Shown: one piece after another, positions 1 through 7,661 of the stretch | Layout: every line of letters begins with the position of its first letter | How positions within the stretch are numbered: position 1 is the stretch's first letter | NCBI GenBank assembly: GCA_934255135.1 | Contig: CAKQMV010000007.1 | Span: forward strand, 1-64,000 | Length of the DNA: 64,000 bases | Source: an uncultured Clostridia bacterium | GTDB lineage: Bacteria > Bacillota > Clostridia > Peptostreptococcales > Anaerovoracaceae | Direction of reading: 5' to 3' | Position numbers and translations under genes: made by a program | The notes under the pieces: generated by a model | The model's input: the letters and a program-made list of their open reading frames with translations, nothing else | Told to the model about the DNA's origin: nothing | Databases searched by the model: none

Positions 1-9
1 CCTATCCAT
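1..9 (-). CDS. start of a gene that leaves the window
   Basis: Only three codons (Met-Asp-Arg) are inside the window. On the minus strand a GGAGG ribosome-binding site (complement of 16-20) sits 6 bases before an ATG at 9-7, a very typical spacing here. The product cannot be named from three codons. It is called only because the ribosome-binding site is so good. Confidence 0.45.
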
Positions 10-116
10 TTCGCACCTCCATGTTATTTGTAGTATATCATCTTTTTTATGACTCTACTTTTTGGGGTGCACCTCACCTCGCTTACACTGCCGTTCCGCT
101 GATCTGATGCTCTTTT

Positions 117-350
117 CTCATTTCTGAAAAATACTCGATTCGACACTTATTTTCAGAAAATTTCGTAAAACTTATGCAAAATCAAGGTTTTTTACGAAAT
201 CATTCATGATAAGAAGTTGCTTGATATCAGCAATCAATCACCACGAATGACCAGACATCTAATCTTTTTTCTAAAACAGCATAATTTGAAGGATTTTCAG
301 AAATTTTCTGAAAATCTGCCCGATTTGGATGATTTTTCAGAAACCCCCAT
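117..350. repeat. intergenic array of TTTTCAGAAA words, locus 1
   Basis: The gene-free stretch 10-397 holds at least five copies of TTTTCAGAAA or its complement TTTCTGAAAA, for example near 122, 150, 297-322 and 333. Several lie back to back in opposite orientation, so that each pair could fold as a hairpin. The same word fills the intergenic regions at 21.3-21.7 kb and 57.4-57.8 kb. Function unknown. Confidence 0.7.
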
Positions 351-397
351 CCTGCCATCAGCCATCCAGTAATTCGACTAGCTATTTAGTAGCCCAG

Positions 398-2542
398 TTA
401 CTCCTCTCGAGATGCTGCTGAATCAGATTCATGTTTCTTCAGTGCTCTTCTCGCCTTAACAAGCTTATACACCTCAGGTCTTGTCTTCTTCAGATGTTCA
501 TCGAGCACCTGACGCCTCTCGACGAAGCGCTCAGCCAGTTCAGGATGCTCTTCTTTAATTCTTTCGTAAACCTTTCGTCTGCTTAACTCTATGGAATCAG
601 CAAGCGCAGTCTCATCTCTTCCGGAAATTCTTACAATTTCCTTCAGATGCTCTTCGAGATGCTCTAGCCATTCATCCTCATCAAGCTCTTCCTTATAGGT
701 CCACTTACCATTAAAGAGCTTATCCATATCACCAGTTTCTTTGAGCTGCTCAATCTGAAGATTAATCTGCTTCTCAATGAACTTCTCAGAATCAGCTCCA
801 AACGCCCATGTCAGCTCCTGCATCTTCGAATTAATCTGTCTTCTTCTTGGCGAAATCAAAGTTCTCTGGGTGCTGCCGCCTACAATCGGATAAGGTCTTC
901 TGATACCGAGATCCTTAAGCGCGATACTTATAGACTTTCTGACAGCACCTTCCTCAATCATATAGCAGAGACCGAGCTTGCGAAGCTGCTGGTTAAGATC
1001 CGAAATATGCTCAGTCATGTAGAACTTTATATCCTTCTCCTTAAGCTGCTTGTAGACATTCTCTATCGTCTCTGCAGCGGTTACGTCAATGCTTGTAATT
1101 CCACTCGCATCGACAATTACCGCACGCGTATCATCATTAATGACACTCTCGATATCACGTTGGAACGCCTTGCAATTCGCGAAGAACAGACTGCTGCTGA
1201 ACTTATAAATAACAATTCCCTCAAGTGGCTTAACCTCGTCACTTTCGCTGAGAGCTCTGAACTCTCTGTGTTCCGGATGGTAACCCACGAAAGCTCTCGC
1301 AGGCTTTGACGATCTTAGAATCATCTCGCCAAAAGACAGGAATACGCCGATCACAACTCCGTTTATTGTTCCGAAGATAAGCACTCCGAAGAAAGCTCCT
1401 GCAAAAATCAGAAACTCTTTCTTATTAAGTGTCCACAGCTTCTTCGCAAGATGAAATTCTGTCGCGCCCCAGAGCGCACAGATTACAATCGCAGTCAGAA
1501 CCGGAACCGGCAGGTATCCGATAAAGCCCGTACCACAAAGGAGTACCACAATCATAGTAAGTCCCGCTATGAGACCTGTGAGCTGTGTTCTGCTCTGATA
1601 CTGCTCGCCCATCGCCGTTCTCGAAACCGAACCGTTCATCGGACAGCAGCCCGTAAACGATGCCGCAAGATTACCGAGTGCAAAAGCAAATATCTCCGAG
1701 TTGTCATCTATTCTATATCCATTTTTCTGTGCAAAATTGTTCTCCGCAAGAAGAGTTTCCGCCATTATTACGCCCGCTACCGAAAGGCTGATTGTAAATG
1801 CATCCGTCAGAGGTACGGCGCCAAAATCAGGGACGCTCCACTTAGGAAGTCCCGGCTCAACCGAGGCAAGAGTCGCTACTCCCCATTCATCCATCGGAAG
1901 GAACTTAGTCATCAGAGCACCGACAGCCATGACAACCACGGCAGACGGGAACTTGGGAATGACTCTTTTGGCAGCGGAAAGAATTACAATCGTTGAAACA
2001 CCAAGTACCAGCGAAGGTATATTAATCTGAAGCGCCGTATGATAAATGTGTTCAGCGAGCTCGAAAAACTCTCCGACGCCGGATGTTCCTCCCATCAGCT
2101 TAGGTACCTGCATAAGAATGATCGTAGTGCAGATTCCCGTGATAAAACCGCCCATTACCGGGAGCGAAATATAATTAACAAGTCGCCCGGCCTTAAACAG
2201 ATAGAAGACCAAAAGCCAGATTGCAATATAAAATGTCAGCACCGGAACAGCCGCCATCGCCTGCGCCGAGCCATTTTCAATTCCAAGGGTTATAAGCGCT
2301 GAACCGATAAGTGCCGCCGGCGCCGCATCTACTCCGAAGATGAACTGTGGAGATGTAGAAAAAAGTGCAAACAGGATTATCGGAAATACCGAGCCATACA
2401 GTCCGTAAACCGCAGGCAGTCCGGCAATCTGCGAGTATCCCATCGAAATAGGAATAGATACCGCAGCAATAACAACTCCCGCAAGGATATCCTTCGAGAG
2501 ATTAGCTTTGTCATAATTTCTTAGTGTAGGTGTAATTTTCAT
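398..2542 (-). CDS. SulP/SLC26-family anion permease with STAS domain
   Basis: Predicted inner-membrane anion transporter (sulfate, bicarbonate or a dicarboxylate; the substrate cannot be read from sequence). The first ~410 residues are hydrophobic and carry the SulP start (tyrosine-rich GLYGSVFP region near residue 50). A STAS domain follows at about 440-560, with the strand-helix pattern around VIVDASGITSIDVTAAE. About 150 charged, helical residues then follow, longer than the usual SulP tail. Two in-frame ATGs are possible. I chose the one at 2542 because GGTGG lies 8 bases before it; the ATG at 2557 has no ribosome-binding site. A perfect palindrome lies just upstream at 2573-2587. Confidence 0.88.
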   Translation of the reverse strand: MKITPTLRNYDKANLSKDILAGVVIAAVSIPISMGYSQIAGLPAVYGLYGSVFPIILFALFSTSPQFIFGVDAAPAALIGSALITLGIENGSAQAMAAVPVLTFYIAIWLLVFYLFKAGRLVNYISLPVMGGFITGICTTIILMQVPKLMGGTSGVGEFFELAEHIYHTALQINIPSLVLGVSTIVILSAAKRVIPKFPSAVVVMAVGALMTKFLPMDEWGVATLASVEPGLPKWSVPDFGAVPLTDAFTISLSVAGVIMAETLLAENNFAQKNGYRIDDNSEIFAFALGNLAASFTGCCPMNGSVSRTAMGEQYQSRTQLTGLIAGLTMIVVLLCGTGFIGYLPVPVLTAIVICALWGATEFHLAKKLWTLNKKEFLIFAGAFFGVLIFGTINGVVIGVFLSFGEMILRSSKPARAFVGYHPEHREFRALSESDEVKPLEGIVIYKFSSSLFFANCKAFQRDIESVINDDTRAVIVDASGITSIDVTAAETIENVYKQLKEKDIKFYMTEHISDLNQQLRKLGLCYMIEEGAVRKSISIALKDLGIRRPYPIVGGSTQRTLISPRRRQINSKMQELTWAFGADSEKFIEKQINLQIEQLKETGDMDKLFNGKWTYKEELDEDEWLEHLEEHLKEIVRISGRDETALADSIELSRRKVYERIKEEHPELAERFVERRQVLDEHLKKTRPEVYKLVKARRALKKHESDSAASREE

Positions 2543-2572
2543 TTTAACTGCCACCATTATTCATATAGATTT

Positions 2573-2587
2573 GTGCATAAAATGCAC
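2573..2587. promoter_or_regulatory. palindrome upstream of the SulP gene
   Basis: GTGCAT-AAA-ATGCAC is a perfect 6-base inverted repeat 30-45 bases before the transporter start. It is well placed for an operator, but no regulator can be assigned. Confidence 0.3.
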
Positions 2588-2630
2588 ATTGCTATTTTAC
2601 TACAACGAATGATTTCATTGTGAAGCTATA

Positions 2631-2688
2631 AAGAAAAACGACGCCTTCACTGGAAATCCTTGCGGACCTTCCAGGAGAGGCGTCGTTT
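2631..2688 (-). terminator. rho-independent terminator after the tetR gene
   Basis: Arms 2636-2646 and 2678-2688 (AAACGACGCCT / AGGCGTCGTTT) pair perfectly, with an inner CTGGAA/TTCCAG stem. On the minus strand the hairpin runs into TTTTTCTTT, so it ends transcription coming from hypED-proC-tetR. Confidence 0.8.
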
Positions 2689-2700
2689 ATTCGTTATATA

Positions 2701-3279
2701 TTAGTCGCGAGCTCTTATCTCGTTAATCATGCAATGGAACACTTCCTTGCTGTAATCACCGAGAGAATATGAAGCATTGTTCATGCACCAGTCAGTCACA
2801 ATTGCTCTCTCGCACATTGAGTAGAACCTTGATATCTCAAGAGTTGTGCGATCCGCACGAATCGTACCCTCTTCCTTGCCCTGTTCAATCAGTCTGTTCA
2901 TAAGGATGAAATAGTATCTGTTCCTATCAAGGAGGTTGAATCCACCCTTCTTAACAAGCTGCATTGAGTACAGGTTTGCAATCAGGTCAAAAGGGATATT
3001 GTGCTCGATGTAGCTATGCATCTCTCCATTCATGTAAACCAGCTTCTCGAAGCAATTCATATCCGCCGGGAATGTCTCCTCTATCTCCTCGTAATAATCA
3101 TCAAGAAGCTCCGATACGGCGTTGAGAAGCTCGTCCTTGCCTCTGAAGTGATAGTAGAAAGATCCTCTTGCTACACCTACCTTGTCGATTATGTCCTGTA
3201 TTGTTGTTTCCTCGTATCCTTTCTCGAAGAACAGCTCAAATGCGCCCTCGAGAATTGTCTGTCTGAGATTCTTCTTCAC
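2701..3279 (-). CDS. TetR/AcrR-family transcriptional regulator
   Basis: 192 residues, the normal TetR length. The N-terminal helix-turn-helix is clear at about residues 8-55 (AFELFFEKGYEETTIQDI, then VARGSFYYHF). The C-terminal ligand domain has no recognisable ligand signature. The start codon is GTG, preceded by AAGGTAGGACC. It is the last gene of the block hypE-hypD-proC, 36 bases after proC and before a terminator, so it may control that block. The palindrome at 7447-7460 in the hypE leader is one possible target, but this link is inference. Confidence 0.85.
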   Translation of the reverse strand: MKKNLRQTILEGAFELFFEKGYEETTIQDIIDKVGVARGSFYYHFRGKDELLNAVSELLDDYYEEIEETFPADMNCFEKLVYMNGEMHSYIEHNIPFDLIANLYSMQLVKKGGFNLLDRNRYYFILMNRLIEQGKEEGTIRADRTTLEISRFYSMCERAIVTDWCMNNASYSLGDYSKEVFHCMINEIRARD

Positions 3280-3315
3280 GGTCCTACCTTCTAATACTGT
3301 AAATTTATTGCCCGA

Positions 3316-4107
3316 TTACTTACCAAGCTCTCTAGCTCTAATTGTAGCCTTAGATACAGTATCAATGCAAGCACCTCTGAAGCCGTGCTCCTCAAGAGTT
3401 CTAACACCTACGATAGTGTTTCCTCCAGGTGAGCATACTCTATCCTTAAGAACGTCTGGGTGATCGCCAGTCTCAAGTACCATCTTAGCAGCTCCGTATA
3501 CTGTCTGAGCAGCAAGCTTAAGAGCTGTAGGTCTTGGAAGTCCCTCAAGAACTCCACCGTCAGCAAGTGCCTCGATGAACATGTAAACGTAAGCTGGACC
3601 TGCACCTGAAAGACCAGTTGCTGTATCGATGAGGTGCTCAGGCATCCACTCGAATACTCCGAGTGCTCCGAAGAGCTTCTCAGCGAAAGCCTTCTCCTCG
3701 TCAGTAAGGTCGCAGTCTGCATCTAGAGCGAATGCACCAGCGTTAACGAGTGCTGGAGTGTTAGGCATTGTTCTCAGAAGTCTAACGTTAGCCTGGATCA
3801 TTGATCTTACAGCCTCAGCCTTGAGTCCAGCCATGATTGAAATAACAGCCTTACCCTCAAGTGAATTCTCAAGGCTTGCGATAGCACCAGCAGCATACTG
3901 TGGCTTAAGTGCAATTACAACGATATCAGCCTGACCAAGGTCAGTGTTCTTGTCGCAGATGTTGCATCCGAGAGCTGCATACTTATCCTTGATTGCCTGT
4001 GAGAAATCAGCAACGTATACATCCTGTGGAGCAAATACTCCTGCATCAAGTGCACCGCTTAGAATTGCGCCACCCATAGCGCCGGCTCCGAGAAATCCGA
4101 TTTTCAT
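3316..4107 (-). CDS. proC: pyrroline-5-carboxylate reductase
   Basis: Reduces 1-pyrroline-5-carboxylate to L-proline with NAD(P)H in the cytosol. The Rossmann start GFLGAGAMGGAIL (residues 4-16) and the family's C-terminal helical signature (ATGLSGAGPAYVYMFIEALADGG, about 165-187) are intact, and 263 residues is the standard length. An AAGGGGG ribosome-binding site precedes the ATG. It lies 34 bases after hypD. HypD produces exactly this enzyme's substrate, so here ProC most likely completes hydroxyproline reduction to proline as well as serving ordinary proline synthesis. Confidence 0.95.
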   Translation of the reverse strand: MKIGFLGAGAMGGAILSGALDAGVFAPQDVYVADFSQAIKDKYAALGCNICDKNTDLGQADIVVIALKPQYAAGAIASLENSLEGKAVISIMAGLKAEAVRSMIQANVRLLRTMPNTPALVNAGAFALDADCDLTDEEKAFAEKLFGALGVFEWMPEHLIDTATGLSGAGPAYVYMFIEALADGGVLEGLPRPTALKLAAQTVYGAAKMVLETGDHPDVLKDRVCSPGGNTIVGVRTLEEHGFRGACIDTVSKATIRARELGK

Positions 4108-4141
4108 AATAAAAATACCCCCTTAATATATTAACCGCGAT

Positions 4142-6514
4142 TTAGAACGACTGCTCTGTTCTGTTGATGATTTCATCCTGAAGTGGCTTATCAAGGTTAC
4201 GGAAGAAGTCACTGTATCCAGCTACTCTTACGATAAGATCCTTGTAGTCCTCAGGATTCTTCTGAGCGTTAATCAGAGTCTGCTTGTCAACAACGTTGAA
4301 CTGAATGTGGTGTCCATCCATCGCAAAATATGAACGAATCAGGTTAGCCATATGATCAAGACCAGCCTCACCTGCTACAACGTTAGGAGTGAACTTCTGG
4401 TTAAGAAGAGTTCCTGATGTTGCAAGGTGATCCATCTTAGCACATGACTTGATAACTGCAGTAGGTCCGTTAGTATCAGCTGACTTCTCTGGTGAGATAC
4501 CCTCTGATACAGGTACGTTAGCCTTTCTACCGTTTGCTGTAGCGAGGATAACATCTCCGAAGTAAACGTGGCAAGTTGTAGGAAGCATGTCAATTCCGTA
4601 CTTACCGCCCTTCATGTTAGGACGTCCTACGATTGTATCGTGATAGAGGTCGAATACATCTCTCATTAGATCATCAGCATAGTCGTCGTCATTTCCGTAC
4701 TTAGGAGTGTTGTCGCTAACCATTCTGTAAATTGCATCGTAACCCTCGTAGTTGTGATCCATAGCCTCAAGAAGCTCTTCCATAGTGAAGTTCTTCTTGT
4801 CAAATACGTTGTACTTAACTGAAGCAAGACAGTCTGTAACAGTACCGATACCTACACCCTGGATGAACTGAGTGTTGTATCTTGCACCACCAGCATTGTA
4901 GTCCTTACCCTTTGAGATACAGTCGTTAGTTACAACTGAGAGGAATGGAGTAGGCATGTACTCTGCGAAAATCTTCTCGATTACGTTGTTTCCTCTGATC
5001 TTGATGTTAACGAAGTACTCAAGCTGCTTCTTGAATGCATCCCAGAGCTCATCGTAAGTCTTGAAGTCCTTAGCATAGCCAGTCTCAAGACCGAGCTGCT
5101 GCTTTGAATATGTATCATATCCATTGTAGAGAGTGAGCTGGAAAATCTTAGGAATGTTGAGGTATCCAGTAAGGATATAAGCCTCGCTTCCCCATGCTCC
5201 TGTCTCTACGCAACCTGAAGATCCGCCTCTTCTAGCGTCCTCAAGGCTCTTTCCAGCATTTACAAGCTCAAGAATCTGAGCCTCTGTGTTATAGAATGCA
5301 GGCTGACCCCATCCCTTTCTTGAGATCTCGCAAGCTCTCTTAAGGAACTTCTGAGGAGTCTTTCTGCTGATTGTTACGTTTGAGTTAGGCTGTACAAGCT
5401 TCATCTCATCCATACAGTCAAGGATGAGGTATGAAACCTCGTTAACTCCGTCCTTACCATCAGGAGTTACTCCACCTGTGTTGATGTTAGCAAAGTCTGT
5501 ATAAGTTGATGACTCCTTAAGAGTTACTCCAACCTTTACAGGTGCTGGCTGGTTGTAGAACTTAACCCATAGACACTCAAGAAGCTCAAGAGCCTTCTCG
5601 TCATCAAGGATTCCCTCTTCTACATCGTGTCTGTAATACTTGATTGTGTGCTGGTCAAGACGTCCTGGTGAGAATGCATCCCATGGGTTCAGGTCTGTAG
5701 TTACACCAAGGTGTGTGAACCAGTAGAGCTGAAGTGCCTGCCAGAAAGTCTGTGGCTTATGCTTAGGAACAACCTCGAGGTTGGCTGCGATCTGAAGAAG
5801 CTCTGCCTTTCTAGTCTCATCAGTCTCCTTCTCAGCCATCTCAAGCGCAAGCTCGTGATATCTCTCACCAAGGATGATTACTGCATCGCATGCAATATCC
5901 ATAGCCTTAAGCTGTTCCATCTTGTCATATGCTTCTGTATCGTTAAAGAAGTCAAGCTCGTCCATAGTCTTCTTGATCTTCTCCTTATAATCCATATATC
6001 CGTTAGTGAATACCTGCTCACCACCACAAGTATGTCCAGGACCTCTCTGCTCCATGAACTCAGTGAATACTCCAGCGCCATAGCACTTCTTCCACTCCTC
6101 AGTCATTGAAGCAAGAACCTTATCTCTTGTAGCCTTACCCTTCCAGAAAGGAATAATCTCCTCTGCCTGGATTCTTCTGTCCTCGTCAGTAGTGTGGAAT
6201 GATACGAGGTCTCTCTCGCTCATGATTACCATATCCTCTACGCTGTGGCAGCAGATCTCTGGGAATGTAGGTGATGCCTGTGGGTCGCAACCCTTCTCAC
6301 CAACGATGAGTTCACCGTCTCCAAGATAAAGAGTCTTTCTTGAGAAATACTCTCTAAGAGACATTGCTCTAAGTACAGGGATTGAAACCTTTCCCTCCCA
6401 CTCCTTGTAAACCTCTGTCTCGATTCTTGCTCTCTCAAGGTCGATGTGAACAGGTGTTGTTACTGAAAGCTCTCTCAGCTTCTGAATTCTTTCATTCATT
6501 CCGCGCTTTTCCAT
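4142..6514 (-). CDS. hypD: trans-4-hydroxy-L-proline dehydratase (glycyl radical enzyme)
   Basis: Glycyl-radical enzyme that dehydrates trans-4-hydroxy-L-proline to 1-pyrroline-5-carboxylate. The thiyl cysteine and neighbouring glutamate are C435 and E437 in SSGCVETGAWG. The radical glycine is G766 in RVAGYSDFF. H161 and D340 also match residues known from the Clostridioides difficile enzyme, each shifted by one. True pyruvate formate-lyase has a Cys-Cys pair and lacks the GCVE motif, so formate acetyltransferase is rejected. The length, 790 residues, fits. The ATG at 6514 has AGGAGG 8 bases upstream; that site is made by the last codons of hypE, so the two genes are probably translationally coupled. 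The neighbours hypE and proC complete the pathway. Confidence 0.95.
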   Translation of the reverse strand: MEKRGMNERIQKLRELSVTTPVHIDLERARIETEVYKEWEGKVSIPVLRAMSLREYFSRKTLYLGDGELIVGEKGCDPQASPTFPEICCHSVEDMVIMSERDLVSFHTTDEDRRIQAEEIIPFWKGKATRDKVLASMTEEWKKCYGAGVFTEFMEQRGPGHTCGGEQVFTNGYMDYKEKIKKTMDELDFFNDTEAYDKMEQLKAMDIACDAVIILGERYHELALEMAEKETDETRKAELLQIAANLEVVPKHKPQTFWQALQLYWFTHLGVTTDLNPWDAFSPGRLDQHTIKYYRHDVEEGILDDEKALELLECLWVKFYNQPAPVKVGVTLKESSTYTDFANINTGGVTPDGKDGVNEVSYLILDCMDEMKLVQPNSNVTISRKTPQKFLKRACEISRKGWGQPAFYNTEAQILELVNAGKSLEDARRGGSSGCVETGAWGSEAYILTGYLNIPKIFQLTLYNGYDTYSKQQLGLETGYAKDFKTYDELWDAFKKQLEYFVNIKIRGNNVIEKIFAEYMPTPFLSVVTNDCISKGKDYNAGGARYNTQFIQGVGIGTVTDCLASVKYNVFDKKNFTMEELLEAMDHNYEGYDAIYRMVSDNTPKYGNDDDYADDLMRDVFDLYHDTIVGRPNMKGGKYGIDMLPTTCHVYFGDVILATANGRKANVPVSEGISPEKSADTNGPTAVIKSCAKMDHLATSGTLLNQKFTPNVVAGEAGLDHMANLIRSYFAMDGHHIQFNVVDKQTLINAQKNPEDYKDLIVRVAGYSDFFRNLDKPLQDEIINRTEQSF

Positions 6515-6519
6515 CTTTA

Positions 6520-7428
6520 CTATCCTCCTATATGAGTATTGTTAAAACCAGCTTCTTTAAACATCTGAACGTACTTGTCCATGTCTTCATCACTAGGTGC
6601 TCGAAGCTCTTCACCTTGGTATATCATTCCCACCTTGGCATACTTGTGGCTTCCTGTATTGTGGTAAGGAAGCAGATTAACCTGTGCAGGAGTAATATCA
6701 TTGTCCTTAAGGAATTTGATTGTCGCCTGTATGTTCTTCTCTGAACCGCTGACTCCATCGATCATAGGAATTCTCAGGTAGATTCTTGCACCTGCTCTGG
6801 CAATGCCTGCTAGGTTGTCAAAAATCAGCTTGTTGTCAAACCCTGTATATTCCTTGTGAAGCTCCGAGTCGATAGTCTTAATGTCATACAGGAATGTATC
6901 TACATAAGGGAGTATCTTCTCGAAGTTCTCGTATGGGGCAAAACCACAGGTGTCTATAGTCACGCTGATTCCCTCATGATGGAGTCTCTTAACAACATCG
7001 AGGATATAGTCGCTATCCATAGTCATTACCTCTCCACCTGAGAGTGTAACTCCGCCTCCTGACTCCTCATAGAACATGAGATCCTTCTTGAGCTCCTTAA
7101 CAAGCTCTCGAGGTGAATAATCCTTACCAATAACCTCTCTTAGTCCGTTAGGGCAGTAGATTGTGCACTTACCACAGAATGTGCACTTACTTGTGTCTGC
7201 CTCCGGAACCCTTCCGTTCATATGGAGTGCGTTCTCAGGACATGCCTTAACGCATGATCCGCAGCCTGTGCATTTCTCTGCGTCAAACTGCATTTCTCTT
7301 TCGTATCTCTGAGTCTCAGGATTATGACACCAGATACACTTGAGAGGACAACCCTTAAAGAATACAGTCGTTCTAATTCCGTCTCCGTCATGAATAGAAA
7401 ATTTCTGAATGTTAGTAATATGATTCAT
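6520..7428 (-). CDS. hypE: HypD-activating radical SAM enzyme
   Basis: Installs the glycyl radical on HypD using S-adenosylmethionine and a [4Fe-4S] cluster. The radical-SAM CxxxCxxC motif is in FKGCPLKCIWCHNPE near the N-terminus. Two ferredoxin-type clusters follow (CTGCGSCVKACP and CTFCGKCTIYCP), as in other activases of the non-PFL glycyl-radical group. I start it at 7428 (302 residues, MNHITNIQKF), where GGAGAG precedes the ATG; the 15 extra upstream codons look untranslated. It is the first gene of the hyp unit and carries its promoter at 7489-7517. Confidence 0.93.
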   Translation of the reverse strand: MNHITNIQKFSIHDGDGIRTTVFFKGCPLKCIWCHNPETQRYEREMQFDAEKCTGCGSCVKACPENALHMNGRVPEADTSKCTFCGKCTIYCPNGLREVIGKDYSPRELVKELKKDLMFYEESGGGVTLSGGEVMTMDSDYILDVVKRLHHEGISVTIDTCGFAPYENFEKILPYVDTFLYDIKTIDSELHKEYTGFDNKLIFDNLAGIARAGARIYLRIPMIDGVSGSEKNIQATIKFLKDNDITPAQVNLLPYHNTGSHKYAKVGMIYQGEELRAPSDEDMDKYVQMFKEAGFNNTHIGG

Positions 7429-7446
7429 TAACCGTTCTCTCCAAAT

Positions 7447-7460
7447 TAAACTCAAGTTTA
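7447..7460. promoter_or_regulatory. palindrome in the hypE leader
   Basis: TAAACT-CA-AGTTTA has perfect 6-base arms and lies between the -10 box and the hypE ribosome-binding site, where a repressor would block transcription. The TetR regulator that ends the same gene block is a candidate binder, but nothing in the sequence proves it. Confidence 0.35.
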
Positions 7461-7488
7461 GACTGCAGTACAATTTACATCTTCCCTT

Positions 7489-7517
7489 ATAATAAGACTT
7501 TGTTAAGAGTCTGTCAA
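7489..7517 (-). promoter_or_regulatory. sigma-A-type promoter of hypE-hypD-proC
   Basis: On the minus strand a perfect TTGACA (complement of 7512-7517) is followed after exactly 17 bases by TATTAT (complement of 7489-7494). The hypE ATG is 61 bases downstream of the -10 box. Confidence 0.75.
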
Positions 7518-7608
7518 TTAAATATCAAACTTATTCTTATTATTTTTTCAAATACATATTTCGGTTCAAAATGAGTTCTTGAATGGTATATAAAATACCG
7601 CAATATAA

Positions 7609-7646
7609 AAGGCAAAGATACCTGAATTTATAGGTATCTTTGCCTT
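7609..7646 (-). terminator. terminator after the REC-GGDEF-EAL gene
   Basis: A perfect 15-base inverted repeat (AAGGCAAAGATACCT, 7609-7623, with 7632-7646) lies 16 bases past the stop codon and is followed on the minus strand by TTTTATATTG. Confidence 0.85.
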
Positions 7647-7661
7647 ATAAACCATTATTAT

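Noticed and set aside
2573..2700. Riboswitch upstream of the SulP gene
   Set aside because: Only a short palindrome and the divergent-side terminator are present; no conserved riboswitch core could be recognised.
4142..6514. Pyruvate formate-lyase (formate acetyltransferase)
   Set aside because: The active site has a single cysteine in GCVE rather than a Cys-Cys pair, the residues match hydroxyproline dehydratase one by one, and proC and a three-cluster activase are adjacent.
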